Shown one piece after another: positions 25,732 through 33,234 of a stretch of 33,234 nucleotides of DNA (position 1 is the stretch's first letter; each line of letters starts with the position of its first letter). The position numbers and the translations under genes are program-made. The notes below the pieces were generated by a model. It was not told where the DNA came from and ran no database searches. It was given only the letters and a program-made list of their open reading frames with translations. The DNA is from Desmonostoc geniculatum HA4340-LM1 (GTDB lineage Bacteria > Cyanobacteriota > Cyanobacteriia > Cyanobacteriales > Nostocaceae). Location of the stretch: contig JAHHHB010000080.1 in the NCBI GenBank assembly GCA_019359545.1, positions 1 through 33,234 on the forward strand, given 5' to 3'.

Positions 25732-27108
25732 TTAGAAAGATGCCAAAGACTCTTGACGCACACAGCGTTGTCCTGTAATTACCATCTTGACTCCACGGGA
25801 AGGCGCAAAAGTAAAGCCTCGACGTTGAGGCCGTTCTATCCGCCGATCGACTAGTGCTAGCTGATAGTCTGACAACACCGTTGCTAATACCAGCTTCATT
25901 TGAAACATAGCCAAAGCCTCGCCAATACAACGACGGACACCACCACCAAACGGCAGAAATTCATAGGGAGAAAATTGCCGTTGTAAAAAGCGCTCTGGTT
26001 GAAACTCCTGTGGTTGGGGATATAAATCCTGACGCTGATGGGTGAGATAAATACTCGGAAGTACTACAGTCCCAGGTTCTAAACGATGTCCCAAGAGTTC
26101 AACAGGTTCTTGCACTACTCTAGGGAAAGAGGATATTAAAGGAGGGTGAATTCGCAACGTTTCGTTACAAACAGCTGTCAGATATGGTAGTCGGTAAATG
26201 CTCATGGGATCTGAGGAATCAGCGAGAGTGTCTAGTTCTTCGAGCAGTTTTTCATGAACTAGGGGCTTTTGATGAATCCAATACAATCCCCAAGCGATCG
26301 CTGTTGCTGTAGTTTCATATCCTGCAACCATTAACGTCATCAACTGATCGCGCAACTCTCGATCTGTCATCGGTTGACCAGTCTCATCCCTTGCCGATAT
26401 CAGCATAGATAAGATATCGGTACGTTCTGGATCGGGTTGCTGTTTGCGTTCAGTAATTTCACTGTAGATCAATTCATCAATTTGCTGGCGATCGCGCAGA
26501 AATTTTCCCCAAGGACTCCAAGCTCCTAAATCCTTTTGCAAGAATGAGAAAAACAATAAACTAGAACTCAAAGGAGACCGAAAAAGATCCAACATCTGCA
26601 ACAATAGATGCTTAAGTTTTTGAAGTTTTTCTCTTTCATTCAAGCCAAAAACAACCTGTAAAATGACTTCTATGGTTATTTCTTGTGTTAAATTTCGAGC
26701 CAAAAACTGCTGATTTAGTGGTAACTGATTAAAAACTTTTGTACACAGTCTACAGATCAGTTGACCATAAACTCGCATTCGCTCTCCATGAAAAGCAGGC
26801 ATCAGAAGTTGTCGCTGTTGTTTGTGATGAGTACCCTCCAGTAAGGGAAGTGAATATTCTCCTACTAAGGGTTCTCCAATTTTATTTATCTTGCCGACGG
26901 CTACAAACTTTTTTCTGTCGTTGCCTAGAATTTCCTGGATTGCCTGGGGATGGTTGACAAATACCACAGTATCGCCAAAACCAACTATCATACCAGTAAA
27001 AATGTCAGGATATTGCTGAGCCGCTTTTTCCATATACCCGATAGGATCGGTAACCCATTGCAGCTTTTGTAGCAGAGAAGGAGTTTTAATCAGATGAGGT
27101 AATGCCAT
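25732..27108 (-). CDS. Cytochrome P450 (CYP110-like), terpene cluster
   Basis: A 458-residue soluble bacterial P450. It shows the oxygen-binding I-helix motif AGYETT (262-267), the ExxR pair at Glu316/Arg319, PERF (371-374), and the haem loop FGGGVRRCIG (387-396) with the Cys394 thiolate ligand. Overall style (WVTDPIGYMEKAAQQYPD start) resembles the CYP110 family of Nostoc. It lies 29 bases after the terpene synthase on the same strand, so the two are almost surely co-transcribed and the P450 probably oxidises the terpene made there. Needed ferredoxin and reductase are not local. Start ATG at 27108. Substrate is inferred from context only. Confidence 0.93.
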   Translation of the reverse strand: MALPHLIKTPSLLQKLQWVTDPIGYMEKAAQQYPDIFTGMIVGFGDTVVFVNHPQAIQEILGNDRKKFVAVGKINKIGEPLVGEYSLPLLEGTHHKQQRQLLMPAFHGERMRVYGQLICRLCTKVFNQLPLNQQFLARNLTQEITIEVILQVVFGLNEREKLQKLKHLLLQMLDLFRSPLSSSLLFFSFLQKDLGAWSPWGKFLRDRQQIDELIYSEITERKQQPDPERTDILSMLISARDETGQPMTDRELRDQLMTLMVAGYETTATAIAWGLYWIHQKPLVHEKLLEELDTLADSSDPMSIYRLPYLTAVCNETLRIHPPLISSFPRVVQEPVELLGHRLEPGTVVLPSIYLTHQRQDLYPQPQEFQPERFLQRQFSPYEFLPFGGGVRRCIGEALAMFQMKLVLATVLSDYQLALVDRRIERPQRRGFTFAPSRGVKMVITGQRCVRQESLASF

Positions 27109-27137
27109 GTAATTTTTTTAATTTGATTAAATCTAGC

Positions 27138-28124
27138 TCAAGAATTCACCATTTCATAATTTTGTGTTAACTCCAGCCTTTCTACACTGTGATACCGAGT
27201 TGTCTGGGAATACCAATCATTGTTGCTACGTATCCAGGCGTGCATTCCTAATATATATTTTGCAACTTCAGCATCGACTTCTTCTCCAAATGTGGGAATA
27301 GATGCTTCTAAATCCATCATTCTTTGTACGGCACTATTGTGCATTTCTACTACACGCTGAATTGCTTGATTTATAGGAATCTGCTGTTGATAATGCAGTA
27401 CAAATACTAAATTATGGACATCACCACTGGATATTTCTCTAGATGCAGAAAAGATATCATTACAACAGGCAATAATATGTCCTGTGAGAAATTGCAGTTT
27501 GAGAATTGTTTCATCTTTTCGTAAAAAATCGGGAATGGTCAAATTATGGCAAAATTCAGTCAATGTCAAAAAAGCATCCACACCTATACTTGATTTACGT
27601 GTCATGATATAGGCATCCACATCTGGTACAATTCCCTGTGCGCGGATGGTTGCTTCATCAGTACATGCCTCTAACCATTCCCCAAAGCTAGTAATAAAAT
27701 TACGAAACCATGTTAAGCTTCTTCTTGCAAGAATCCTTTCTCTTAGGTTACTTAAGGCAAGAACAAGGGGTGGATCTTCGCTTGTAACTTCTACCCCATT
27801 TAAGATTTCCAGATATCTCTGATTATGAATCTTTAAAACTTCAGGTTTTTTTCCTAAATCTGACAAATCACATTGATCGTCCCAAAGAAACACCCAGCTT
27901 AACCAATCATTTGCAATCTTAAGTTCTTCAAGATCGCTGTCAGGATAGGCAGATGCAGCTAATAAAAAGAAATTAGACTTACAAAATCGCTTATAAGTTG
28001 ATTCATTGGCCAAGAGGTTGAAGCGAAGCACCCATTCAATACCGAGATCTTGCAAAACATCGATATGCCGATTGATTTGCATTGCAAATGGACAATACAA
28101 AGTAGGAAAAATTAATTCTTTCAT
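27138..28124 (-). CDS. Class I terpene synthase (sesquiterpene-type)
   Basis: A 328-residue bacterial terpene cyclase that should ionise a prenyl diphosphate, most likely farnesyl diphosphate, using three Mg2+. Seen: the aspartate-rich motif DDQCD (82-86), the NSE triad NDIFSASRE (Asn222, Ser226, Glu230), and the RY pair Arg310-Tyr311. Arg176 lies exactly 46 residues before the NSE motif, the position of the diphosphate sensor in bacterial enzymes. Size suits a single-domain sesquiterpene synthase; geosmin synthase is about twice as long and 2-methylisoborneol synthase normally sits with a methyltransferase, so neither fits. First gene of a two-gene operon with the P450. The product is not predictable from sequence. 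Confidence 0.92.
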   Translation of the reverse strand: MKELIFPTLYCPFAMQINRHIDVLQDLGIEWVLRFNLLANESTYKRFCKSNFFLLAASAYPDSDLEELKIANDWLSWVFLWDDQCDLSDLGKKPEVLKIHNQRYLEILNGVEVTSEDPPLVLALSNLRERILARRSLTWFRNFITSFGEWLEACTDEATIRAQGIVPDVDAYIMTRKSSIGVDAFLTLTEFCHNLTIPDFLRKDETILKLQFLTGHIIACCNDIFSASREISSGDVHNLVFVLHYQQQIPINQAIQRVVEMHNSAVQRMMDLEASIPTFGEEVDAEVAKYILGMHAWIRSNNDWYSQTTRYHSVERLELTQNYEMVNS

Positions 28125-28755
28125 AGAAAGTCTGTTAGTTAAATGTAATGAATAAACATCTGCGATCAGACCACAAAGGCAATAGCCTTTTTCAGAGTTG
28201 ATGGCAGAGTTTTATGAAAAAAGTCACTGTAACAGCACGTTTTCTCAAGTATGGAACTCATACTGACCTCGCTTGTTGCGGTGCGTAAAGGTATTTGAAT
28301 ATTTTAAAACTTACTTGGCTATTGTTCAATATTTTTTAAAAAAAACATAACCGTAATTAATTACCTGTAATTATATTTTTTTGATAAGAATAGTTACATT
28401 TTGTTTATGTTCATTATAAATACTATTGACGAATTATAAAAATTAACTTATGGCATGGAAAATATTCTTTTGAACTAGCGCTATTTCTATAAAAAGACAA
28501 GGGTAATAACGAATAATTTCAGAAAATAATCTATTAAATTTTGGTAAAAACAATAGTTTTGTCTGTGGCGATCGCCCCAGTAAAAAACTATGAGCAATTT
28601 GGTATGAAAATGTTGCTGTTATCAGAGTTTTGGGAACTATAGAATTGTCAGATTGTAAATTTATCAGTCAGTCCGTTAAGAGAATAGAGGTGACTTGGTT
28701 GCAATTCGAGAGTCAATGATAAACAATTAAGAACGAGTAAAACTAATTTAAATAC
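28125..28755. promoter_or_regulatory. AT-rich divergent control region, terpene operon / sensor kinase
   Basis: About 630 bases without a gene separate the terpene synthase start from the divergent receiver-kinase start. It is AT-rich, with TTGATA near 28381 and TATAAA near 28415 (too far apart for one standard promoter) and a HIP1 site at about 28568. It must hold both promoters; no operator could be defined. Confidence 0.4.
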
Positions 28756-29580
28756 ATGGATGATAAATCAAATATACAAATGTCTAATTTTCACGAAACT
28801 AATTTAATTTTAGTGGTTGACGATACTACTACCAACTTAGAAATTGTCTTAGACATTTTGACTAATGCAGGCTTTGAAGTTGTGACAGAAGTTAATGGAG
28901 AAAGGGCGCTAAAGCAAGTTGAATCTAGACTACCTGATTTGATTTTGTTAGATGTGATGATGCCGAAAATAGATGGCTTTGAAACGTGTAAAAAATTGAA
29001 ACAAAATCCCGATACTTGTGATATTCCCGTAATTTTTATGACGGGAAATTCAGATACAGATAGTAAAATCAAAGGTTTAAGTATCGGTGCAGTTGATTAC
29101 ATCACAAAACCCTTTAACCAAGAAGAACTATTAGCTAGAATTAAAACCCATCTTCAATTACGAAATCTCACAAAAACTTTAGAAAAACGAGTTGCCCAAA
29201 GAACAGAAGCATTGTCTAAAGCACTAAAAGATTTACAAGAATCCCAACTCCAGCTTGTACAGACAGAAAAAATGTCTGCCCTTGGTCAATTAGTTGCAGG
29301 GGTTGCTCATGAAATTAATAATCCAGTTGGTTTCATTCATGGTAATCTCGGTCACGCTTGGGTATATTTCCAAGCCATGACTAAGCTAATTCAGCTTTAT
29401 CAAGAGCATTATCCTCATCCAGTTGCAGAAATTCAAGAAGAAATTGCAGCGATGGATTTGCAGCACATGCTTTCCGATTTACCTAACTTGATGTCTTCTA
29501 TGAAAGAAGGTGTTCAACGGATTCGCAACATCAGTACCAGTCTGCGAAACTTTTCGAGAGCAGATAGCGATCGCAGCTAA
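28756..29580 (+). CDS. Receiver - HisKA protein, truncated before the ATPase domain
   Basis: A 274-residue protein beginning with a receiver (17-135; Asp66 in LILLDVMMP, Lys118 in ITKPF). A coiled coil (about 138-175) leads to a dimerisation/phosphoacceptor block with VAHEINNP at His185, reaching TSLRNFSRADSDRS and then a stop. The HATPase domain, about 160 residues in related kinases, is missing. The truncation coincides with GCGATCGC (29567-29574), after which DNA of a different gene begins. Without an ATPase domain it cannot phosphorylate itself, but its His and Asp could still relay phosphate. ATG at 28780 is an alternative start. It is a broken gene in origin, perhaps still expressed. 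Confidence 0.82.
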   Translation: MDDKSNIQMSNFHETNLILVVDDTTTNLEIVLDILTNAGFEVVTEVNGERALKQVESRLPDLILLDVMMPKIDGFETCKKLKQNPDTCDIPVIFMTGNSDTDSKIKGLSIGAVDYITKPFNQEELLARIKTHLQLRNLTKTLEKRVAQRTEALSKALKDLQESQLQLVQTEKMSALGQLVAGVAHEINNPVGFIHGNLGHAWVYFQAMTKLIQLYQEHYPHPVAEIQEEIAAMDLQHMLSDLPNLMSSMKEGVQRIRNISTSLRNFSRADSDRS

Positions 29581-29725
29581 TAATCTAGGGTATGCGAAAG
29601 TAAAATTGCAAGATACCATAGCAGAGGGTGCTTCTGGATGCAGAGTTATTGTTTATTTAAAATTTACTCCAGAAGCGGAAGATGCAGAAGGTCGAGAATA
29701 CTTTAGAGGATTAGAGTCTGTCTAA
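29567..29725 (+). pseudogene. C-terminal remnant of a methanogen-output-domain-like sensory protein
   Basis: From the HIP1 octamer a frame different from the kinase reads AIAANNLGYAKVKLQDTIAE, then GASGCRVIVYLKFTPEAEDAEGREYF and a stop at 29725. From memory this matches the end of cyanobacterial proteins annotated with methanogen output domain 1, which often precede a PAS histidine kinase like the one at 29794. Only about 52 residues remain and the conserved Cys-rich core is gone. The out-of-frame open stretch upstream (from 29510) is kinase DNA read in the wrong frame. Family name is tentative; the remnant status is clear from the fused frames. Confidence 0.5.
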
Positions 29726-29793
29726 AATAACCCCAGCATACCAACTCTGGTGTAGATCGGTGAACTGTAGTCCAACTTGAAATTGCAAGCCTC

Positions 29794-31158
29794 ATGACTC
29801 CTGAACAATTTCTTGAACTTGCCAGAGTTTTACCAGAACCTTTACTTCTGGTGACTAGTGAGGGTCAAGTCTTAGCTACCAATCAACCACTAGCAGATAT
29901 GCTGAGATTACGCCGTCAGGAGCTGCAAGGGAAAATGCTCTTTGATTGGGTAACTGAGTCTGCCAACGATATTATAAAGTACCTGCAAGCTTGTTCTACT
30001 AGCAGAGCAATGATTTTAGGTTCTTTAACTTTACGTACAAATGATGGGCAAACATTAATATGTCGTACTCAAGGAGCAGTTATTCAACCTTGGTCTGCTG
30101 AATCGTTAGCTTTAATTCTTTTGCGCTTAGAAAATAGAACCGTAGCCAGCAATAATTTCGTCCTTCTAAACCAAAAAATTGATGAGTTAGCAAAAGAAGT
30201 TCAAAAACGTAAACAGGCTGAATTAGAACTTCAAAAAGCGAATGAAGAACTAGAAATTCGGGTTGAGGAACGTACAACTGCTTTACAAGAAACATTAAAC
30301 GAACTACAACTTACCCAAACTCAGCTTATACAAGCTGAGAAAATGTCTAGTTTAGGGCAGATGGTCGCTGGTATTGCCCATGAAGTTAATAACCCCATCA
30401 GTTTTATTTATGGTAACCTTCACTACGCTCATAAATACACTCAGGATCTACTAAATTTGTTGAAAAAGTATCAACAAATTTGCCCCAATCCCCCTCTAGA
30501 AATTCAAAAAGAAATAGAAGAAATAGACTTGAATTTTCTGATTCAAGACATAACTAAACTCTTCCAATCTATGACGAGCGGAACACAGCGCATTCAAGAA
30601 ATTGTTAAATCATTGCGAAATTTTTCCAGACTTGATGAAGCCGAACTTAAGCAAGTCAATATCCACGAAGGAATTGATAGTACTTTAATGATTTTGGATC
30701 ATCGGCTGCAAGCTACACATGAGTGCCCAGAAATCAAGGTCATTAAAAAATATGGGCAATTACCTAATGTGACTTGCTACCCCGGTCAACTCAATCAAGT
30801 GTTTATGAATATCCTTGCTAATGCGATCGATGCACTGGAAAAATCGGCACTCAATGGTCGGTGGTCAGCAGTCAATTCCAAAACAACTGACAATCCCCAA
30901 ATTCAAATTACAACTGAAGTAATCGATGAAAACTGGGTAGTGGTTAGTATTACCGATAATGGTTTGGGAATCAATGAACAAGTTCGCTCAAAGCTATTTG
31001 ACCCATTTTTCACTACTAAACCCGTGGGCAAAGGTACTGGGTTAGGTCTATCTATAAGTTATCAAATTATCGTGGAAAAACATGGCGGACAACTTAGCTG
31101 TTTTTCTACTCCGGAAAAAGGTGCAGAATTTGTAATTAAGATACCTGTTAACTCATAG
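29794..31158 (+). CDS. PAS sensor histidine kinase
   Basis: A 454-residue soluble kinase. A PAS-like domain (about 8-115; LLLVTSEGQVLATNQPLADM) is followed by a coiled coil (about 125-175). HisKA carries GIAHEVNNPI at His196. HATPase has NILANAIDALEK, ITDNGLGIN and GTGLGLSIS. The kinase half closely resembles those of the giant kinase at 19734 and the truncated protein at 28756, so the three are paralogues. It has no receiver. Its natural partner was probably the sensory protein whose tail survives just upstream (29567-29725), leaving this kinase without its usual input. The start ATG at 29794 has only a weak ribosome site. Confidence 0.9.
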   Translation: MTPEQFLELARVLPEPLLLVTSEGQVLATNQPLADMLRLRRQELQGKMLFDWVTESANDIIKYLQACSTSRAMILGSLTLRTNDGQTLICRTQGAVIQPWSAESLALILLRLENRTVASNNFVLLNQKIDELAKEVQKRKQAELELQKANEELEIRVEERTTALQETLNELQLTQTQLIQAEKMSSLGQMVAGIAHEVNNPISFIYGNLHYAHKYTQDLLNLLKKYQQICPNPPLEIQKEIEEIDLNFLIQDITKLFQSMTSGTQRIQEIVKSLRNFSRLDEAELKQVNIHEGIDSTLMILDHRLQATHECPEIKVIKKYGQLPNVTCYPGQLNQVFMNILANAIDALEKSALNGRWSAVNSKTTDNPQIQITTEVIDENWVVVSITDNGLGINEQVRSKLFDPFFTTKPVGKGTGLGLSISYQIIVEKHGGQLSCFSTPEKGAEFVIKIPVNS

Positions 31159-31224
31159 TATTTTAGATTTTAAATTTTGGATTGTAAATAGTGGTCTGGA
31201 TCTCAATTTAGTGAATCTCAATTG

Positions 31225-31262
31225 AAAAACGCCTGGTTGCTAATTAGCAAACAGGCGCTTCT
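31225..31262. terminator. Bidirectional intrinsic terminator
   Basis: CGCCTGGTTGCTAATTAGCA pairs with AGCAAACAGGCG over about 11 bp (31230-31257). AAAAA precedes and CTTCTTTA follows, so both strands end in T-rich tails. It separates the PAS kinase (plus) from ndhB (minus), and the stronger T-run serves ndhB. Confidence 0.8.
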
Positions 31263-31296
31263 TTAATAGCACAAAGTTTTATTGAGATTCAGATTG

Positions 31297-32901
31297 TTAA
31301 ATCTTAGCAGTCGAATCAACTGAGGGTTGAGACTGACTTACTGAATCTACTTTTGGTGCAAGTCGTAGATTTTGTGCTTGTGCAGCGCTATTGACTGTTG
31401 CTTGCAAAATTGCAGTGTGGGAGATGGAATTGTTAGCCAGTGTAAATAGTGGATTTGACAAAATCCCTCCAATGGAAGTGGCGATTAAAGCGACCACCAA
31501 GCCAACTTGCAAAGGTCTAAATCCAGGCAAATTCCAACGTATTGGGGGATAATTCTTCACTGCATCGGACATTTCATGGGGTTCTTTGACTACCATCATC
31601 TTGACTACGCGAATGTAGTAGTAAATGGAGACGACGCTAGTAACTAAGCCGAGCAAGACTAATCCATAAAGACCTGCTTGCCAACCAGCCCAAAACAAGT
31701 AAATTTTGCCAAAAAACCCAGCTAATGGTGGAATACCGCCCAAGGAAAGCAGGGAGATACTCAACCCCAGTGTTAGGAGTGGGTCTTTTTGATATAGTCC
31801 GGAGTATTCGGCAATCTGGTCGGTTCCTGTCCGCAAGGAGAACAGAATGATGCAGGTAAAGCCGCACAGGTTCATGAACAAATAGACCAGGAGGTAAAAT
31901 ATCATGCTGGCGTAACCTGCCTGTGTGCTAGCAATTAAGCCGATCATCACAAACCCAGCTTGGGCAATGGATGAATAAGCTAGCATCCGTTTCATGCTGG
32001 TTTGGGCGAGGGCGACTACGTTACCCAAAATCATGCTGAGAACGGCCAGAGCAGTGAAGACAAACTTCCACTCTTCAGCTACAAGGGGGAAGGCTGTTGT
32101 CAGCAAGCGGATAGCTAGAGCAAACCCAGCTGCTTTAGAACCCACAGATAAAAAGGCTATTACTGGGGTGGGAGCGCCTTCGTAAACGTCTGGTGTCCAC
32201 TGGTGGAAGGGTGCGGCGGAGATTTTAAAGCCAATACCTGCGATCGCAAAAACCAGAGCAATCACTAAACCTAAAGATTGACCAGCCTTGGCTGTGGCAA
32301 TGCCAGTGGCGATCGCACTTAGTTCAGTTTGTCCACCTGATAATCCATACAGCAATGATACACCGTACAAAAATACTGCTGTACTGGAAGCTCCAATTAA
32401 CAGGTATTTCAGCGCCGCTTCGTTGGAGCGGGGGTCACGCTTGGTATAACCTGTTAGCAAGTAAGAGGATATACTCAGGGTTTCTAGGGAGATGAAAATC
32501 ATTACCAACTCACTAGCCCCGGATAAAAACATTCCTCCAAGGGTAGCTGTCAGCAAAATACCGATGAATTCGGCTAAAGCGGTGCCACTCTGCTCAATGT
32601 AGCGAATTGACATCAATATAGTAAAAGCGGCAGACAAGGCAATAACACCGCGAAAGATTATACTGAGGTCGTCACCAATGAAGGCACCAGTAAAAGAGAT
32701 GGGATTGGAAGCATCCCATTGAAAATACAGGGCGACAATGGAAGTCACTAAACCCGCGATCGCTAGATATCCAATCCAGCGCGAGGATGTACGCCCCAAA
32801 ATTAAATCAACAATCAAAACCCCCAAGAGGGTGAGAATTATAATCCCCTCTGGTAAAATCGTTCCAGCATTTAACTGGGATGCAAGATTAGCAAAATCCA
32901 T
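31297..32901 (-). CDS. ndhB: NAD(P)H-quinone oxidoreductase subunit 2 (NdhB)
   Basis: NdhB is one of the proton-pumping membrane subunits of thylakoid NDH-1, which supports respiration, cyclic electron flow and CO2 uptake. The 534-residue protein has about 14 spans. It shows the antiporter-like core: SLETLSISSYLLTG with the conserved Glu, GFKISAAPFHQWTPDVYEGA with the channel Lys, and SVGSKAAGFALA. The N-terminus MDFANLASQLNAGTILPEG is typical of cyanobacterial NdhB. The C-terminal tail (about 500-534) is Ser/Gln/Val-rich and soluble. The gene stands alone, as usual in cyanobacteria. Confidence 0.95.
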   Translation of the reverse strand: MDFANLASQLNAGTILPEGIIILTLLGVLIVDLILGRTSSRWIGYLAIAGLVTSIVALYFQWDASNPISFTGAFIGDDLSIIFRGVIALSAAFTILMSIRYIEQSGTALAEFIGILLTATLGGMFLSGASELVMIFISLETLSISSYLLTGYTKRDPRSNEAALKYLLIGASSTAVFLYGVSLLYGLSGGQTELSAIATGIATAKAGQSLGLVIALVFAIAGIGFKISAAPFHQWTPDVYEGAPTPVIAFLSVGSKAAGFALAIRLLTTAFPLVAEEWKFVFTALAVLSMILGNVVALAQTSMKRMLAYSSIAQAGFVMIGLIASTQAGYASMIFYLLVYLFMNLCGFTCIILFSLRTGTDQIAEYSGLYQKDPLLTLGLSISLLSLGGIPPLAGFFGKIYLFWAGWQAGLYGLVLLGLVTSVVSIYYYIRVVKMMVVKEPHEMSDAVKNYPPIRWNLPGFRPLQVGLVVALIATSIGGILSNPLFTLANNSISHTAILQATVNSAAQAQNLRLAPKVDSVSQSQPSVDSTAKI

Positions 32902-33111
32902 GAGATGTATAGGTTTTGGGGATTAGACATTAAGGCTAACTCTGTTCATTCTATCTATTGTTCTTTACCAAAATTGCATTGAAAAGAAGAATTCAGAATT
33001 CAGAATTCAGGAATCAGAATCAGAAAGTGGAGTAATAACTATGGCTACCATCAAATTAAATTATGTTTAAGTCTAGGATTGGCTCCTTTGCAAGTCAACA
33101 TTCATATCTAA
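32902..33111. repeat. Spacer with GAATTCAG repeats upstream of ndhB
   Basis: GAATTCAGAATTCAGAATTC and relatives lie at 32988-33028, the same unit as at 15883-16006. The rest of the spacer shows no gene. Confidence 0.5.
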
Positions 33112-33234
33112 GAGGATGTTTGAAAAGTTTTAGGGAGTCAAAAATTAAGCCAATCGCTTCACCATAATACGGATCATTGCAAGGTAGATAAAAGTTTCTG
33201 AGGTTTCGGGCAATAATTCATAATCTCTGACCAA
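33112..33234 (-). mobile_element. Edge of an IS5-type insertion sequence with partial transposase
   Basis: The minus-strand frame entering from the window end reads LVRDYELLPETSETFIYLAM and stops at 33145-33147, the typical C-terminus of a DDE transposase of the IS5/IS1031 type. Just beyond the stop, GAGGATGTTTGAAAAGTTTT at 33112-33131 looks like the terminal inverted repeat, flanked by CTAA, compatible with the short TNA target sites of that group. The rest of the element lies outside the window. Confidence 0.7.

Noticed and set aside
27138..28124. Geosmin or 2-methylisoborneol synthase
   Set aside because: Single-domain size and lack of a neighbouring methyltransferase do not fit either enzyme.

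Overview
The window looks like chromosomal DNA from a filamentous, heterocyst-type cyanobacterium of the Nostoc/Anabaena group. The palindrome GCGATCGC (HIP1) recurs throughout, inside and between genes. Core genes read like Nostocales orthologues (recR, speA, ndk, lipA, ndhB, a NatD/LivH-type permease). Spacers carry the G-rich/C-rich and GTCATT-type short repeats common in that group. No rRNA, tRNA or CRISPR array was seen.

Layout. Positions 1-4100 are a decay zone: two remnants of an IS110-like (DEDD, RuvC-fold) transposase, recR with its normal start apparently lost beside one remnant, the tail of a 2OG-Fe(II) oxygenase, a collapsed hybrid histidine kinase (PAS plus half a receiver), and a hydrophobic orphan protein whose end is replaced by a TA-flanked MITE. 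Positions 4100-9060 are mostly housekeeping: a sugar-nucleotide pyrophosphorylase, arginine decarboxylase, nucleoside diphosphate kinase with a TTG start, a second MITE of the same family, and a TerC-type membrane protein. Positions 9061-11748 are gene-poor, with a broken DNA methyltransferase and small proteins, including an XRE-type regulator. Positions 11749-19450 hold an SGNH hydrolase, LarE, a hybrid kinase, the amino-acid permease, an otherwise easily missed 45-residue single-span membrane protein, lipoyl synthase and a CheY-like regulator with a coiled-coil tail.

Positions 19734-31158 are the most distinctive block. A 1942-residue Ser/Thr-kinase/AAA/GAF/histidine-kinase protein converges on a two-gene terpene operon (class I sesquiterpene-type synthase followed by a CYP110-like P450). 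Divergent from that operon lie a receiver-kinase protein truncated exactly at a HIP1 octamer, the tail of a second sensory protein fused at the same octamer, and an intact PAS histidine kinase. A terpene synthase, P450 and hybrid two-component protein together match the minimal terpene clusters described in Nostoc. The window ends with ndhB and the edge of an IS5-type insertion sequence.

The best candidates for something new are: the covarying double hairpin after both IS110-like remnants; the HIP1-bounded gene deletion next to the terpene cluster; a 9-bp repeat giving Gly-Glu-Ala runs in two unrelated proteins; and the terpene/giant-kinase neighbourhood. I found no complete, clearly unprecedented multigene system.
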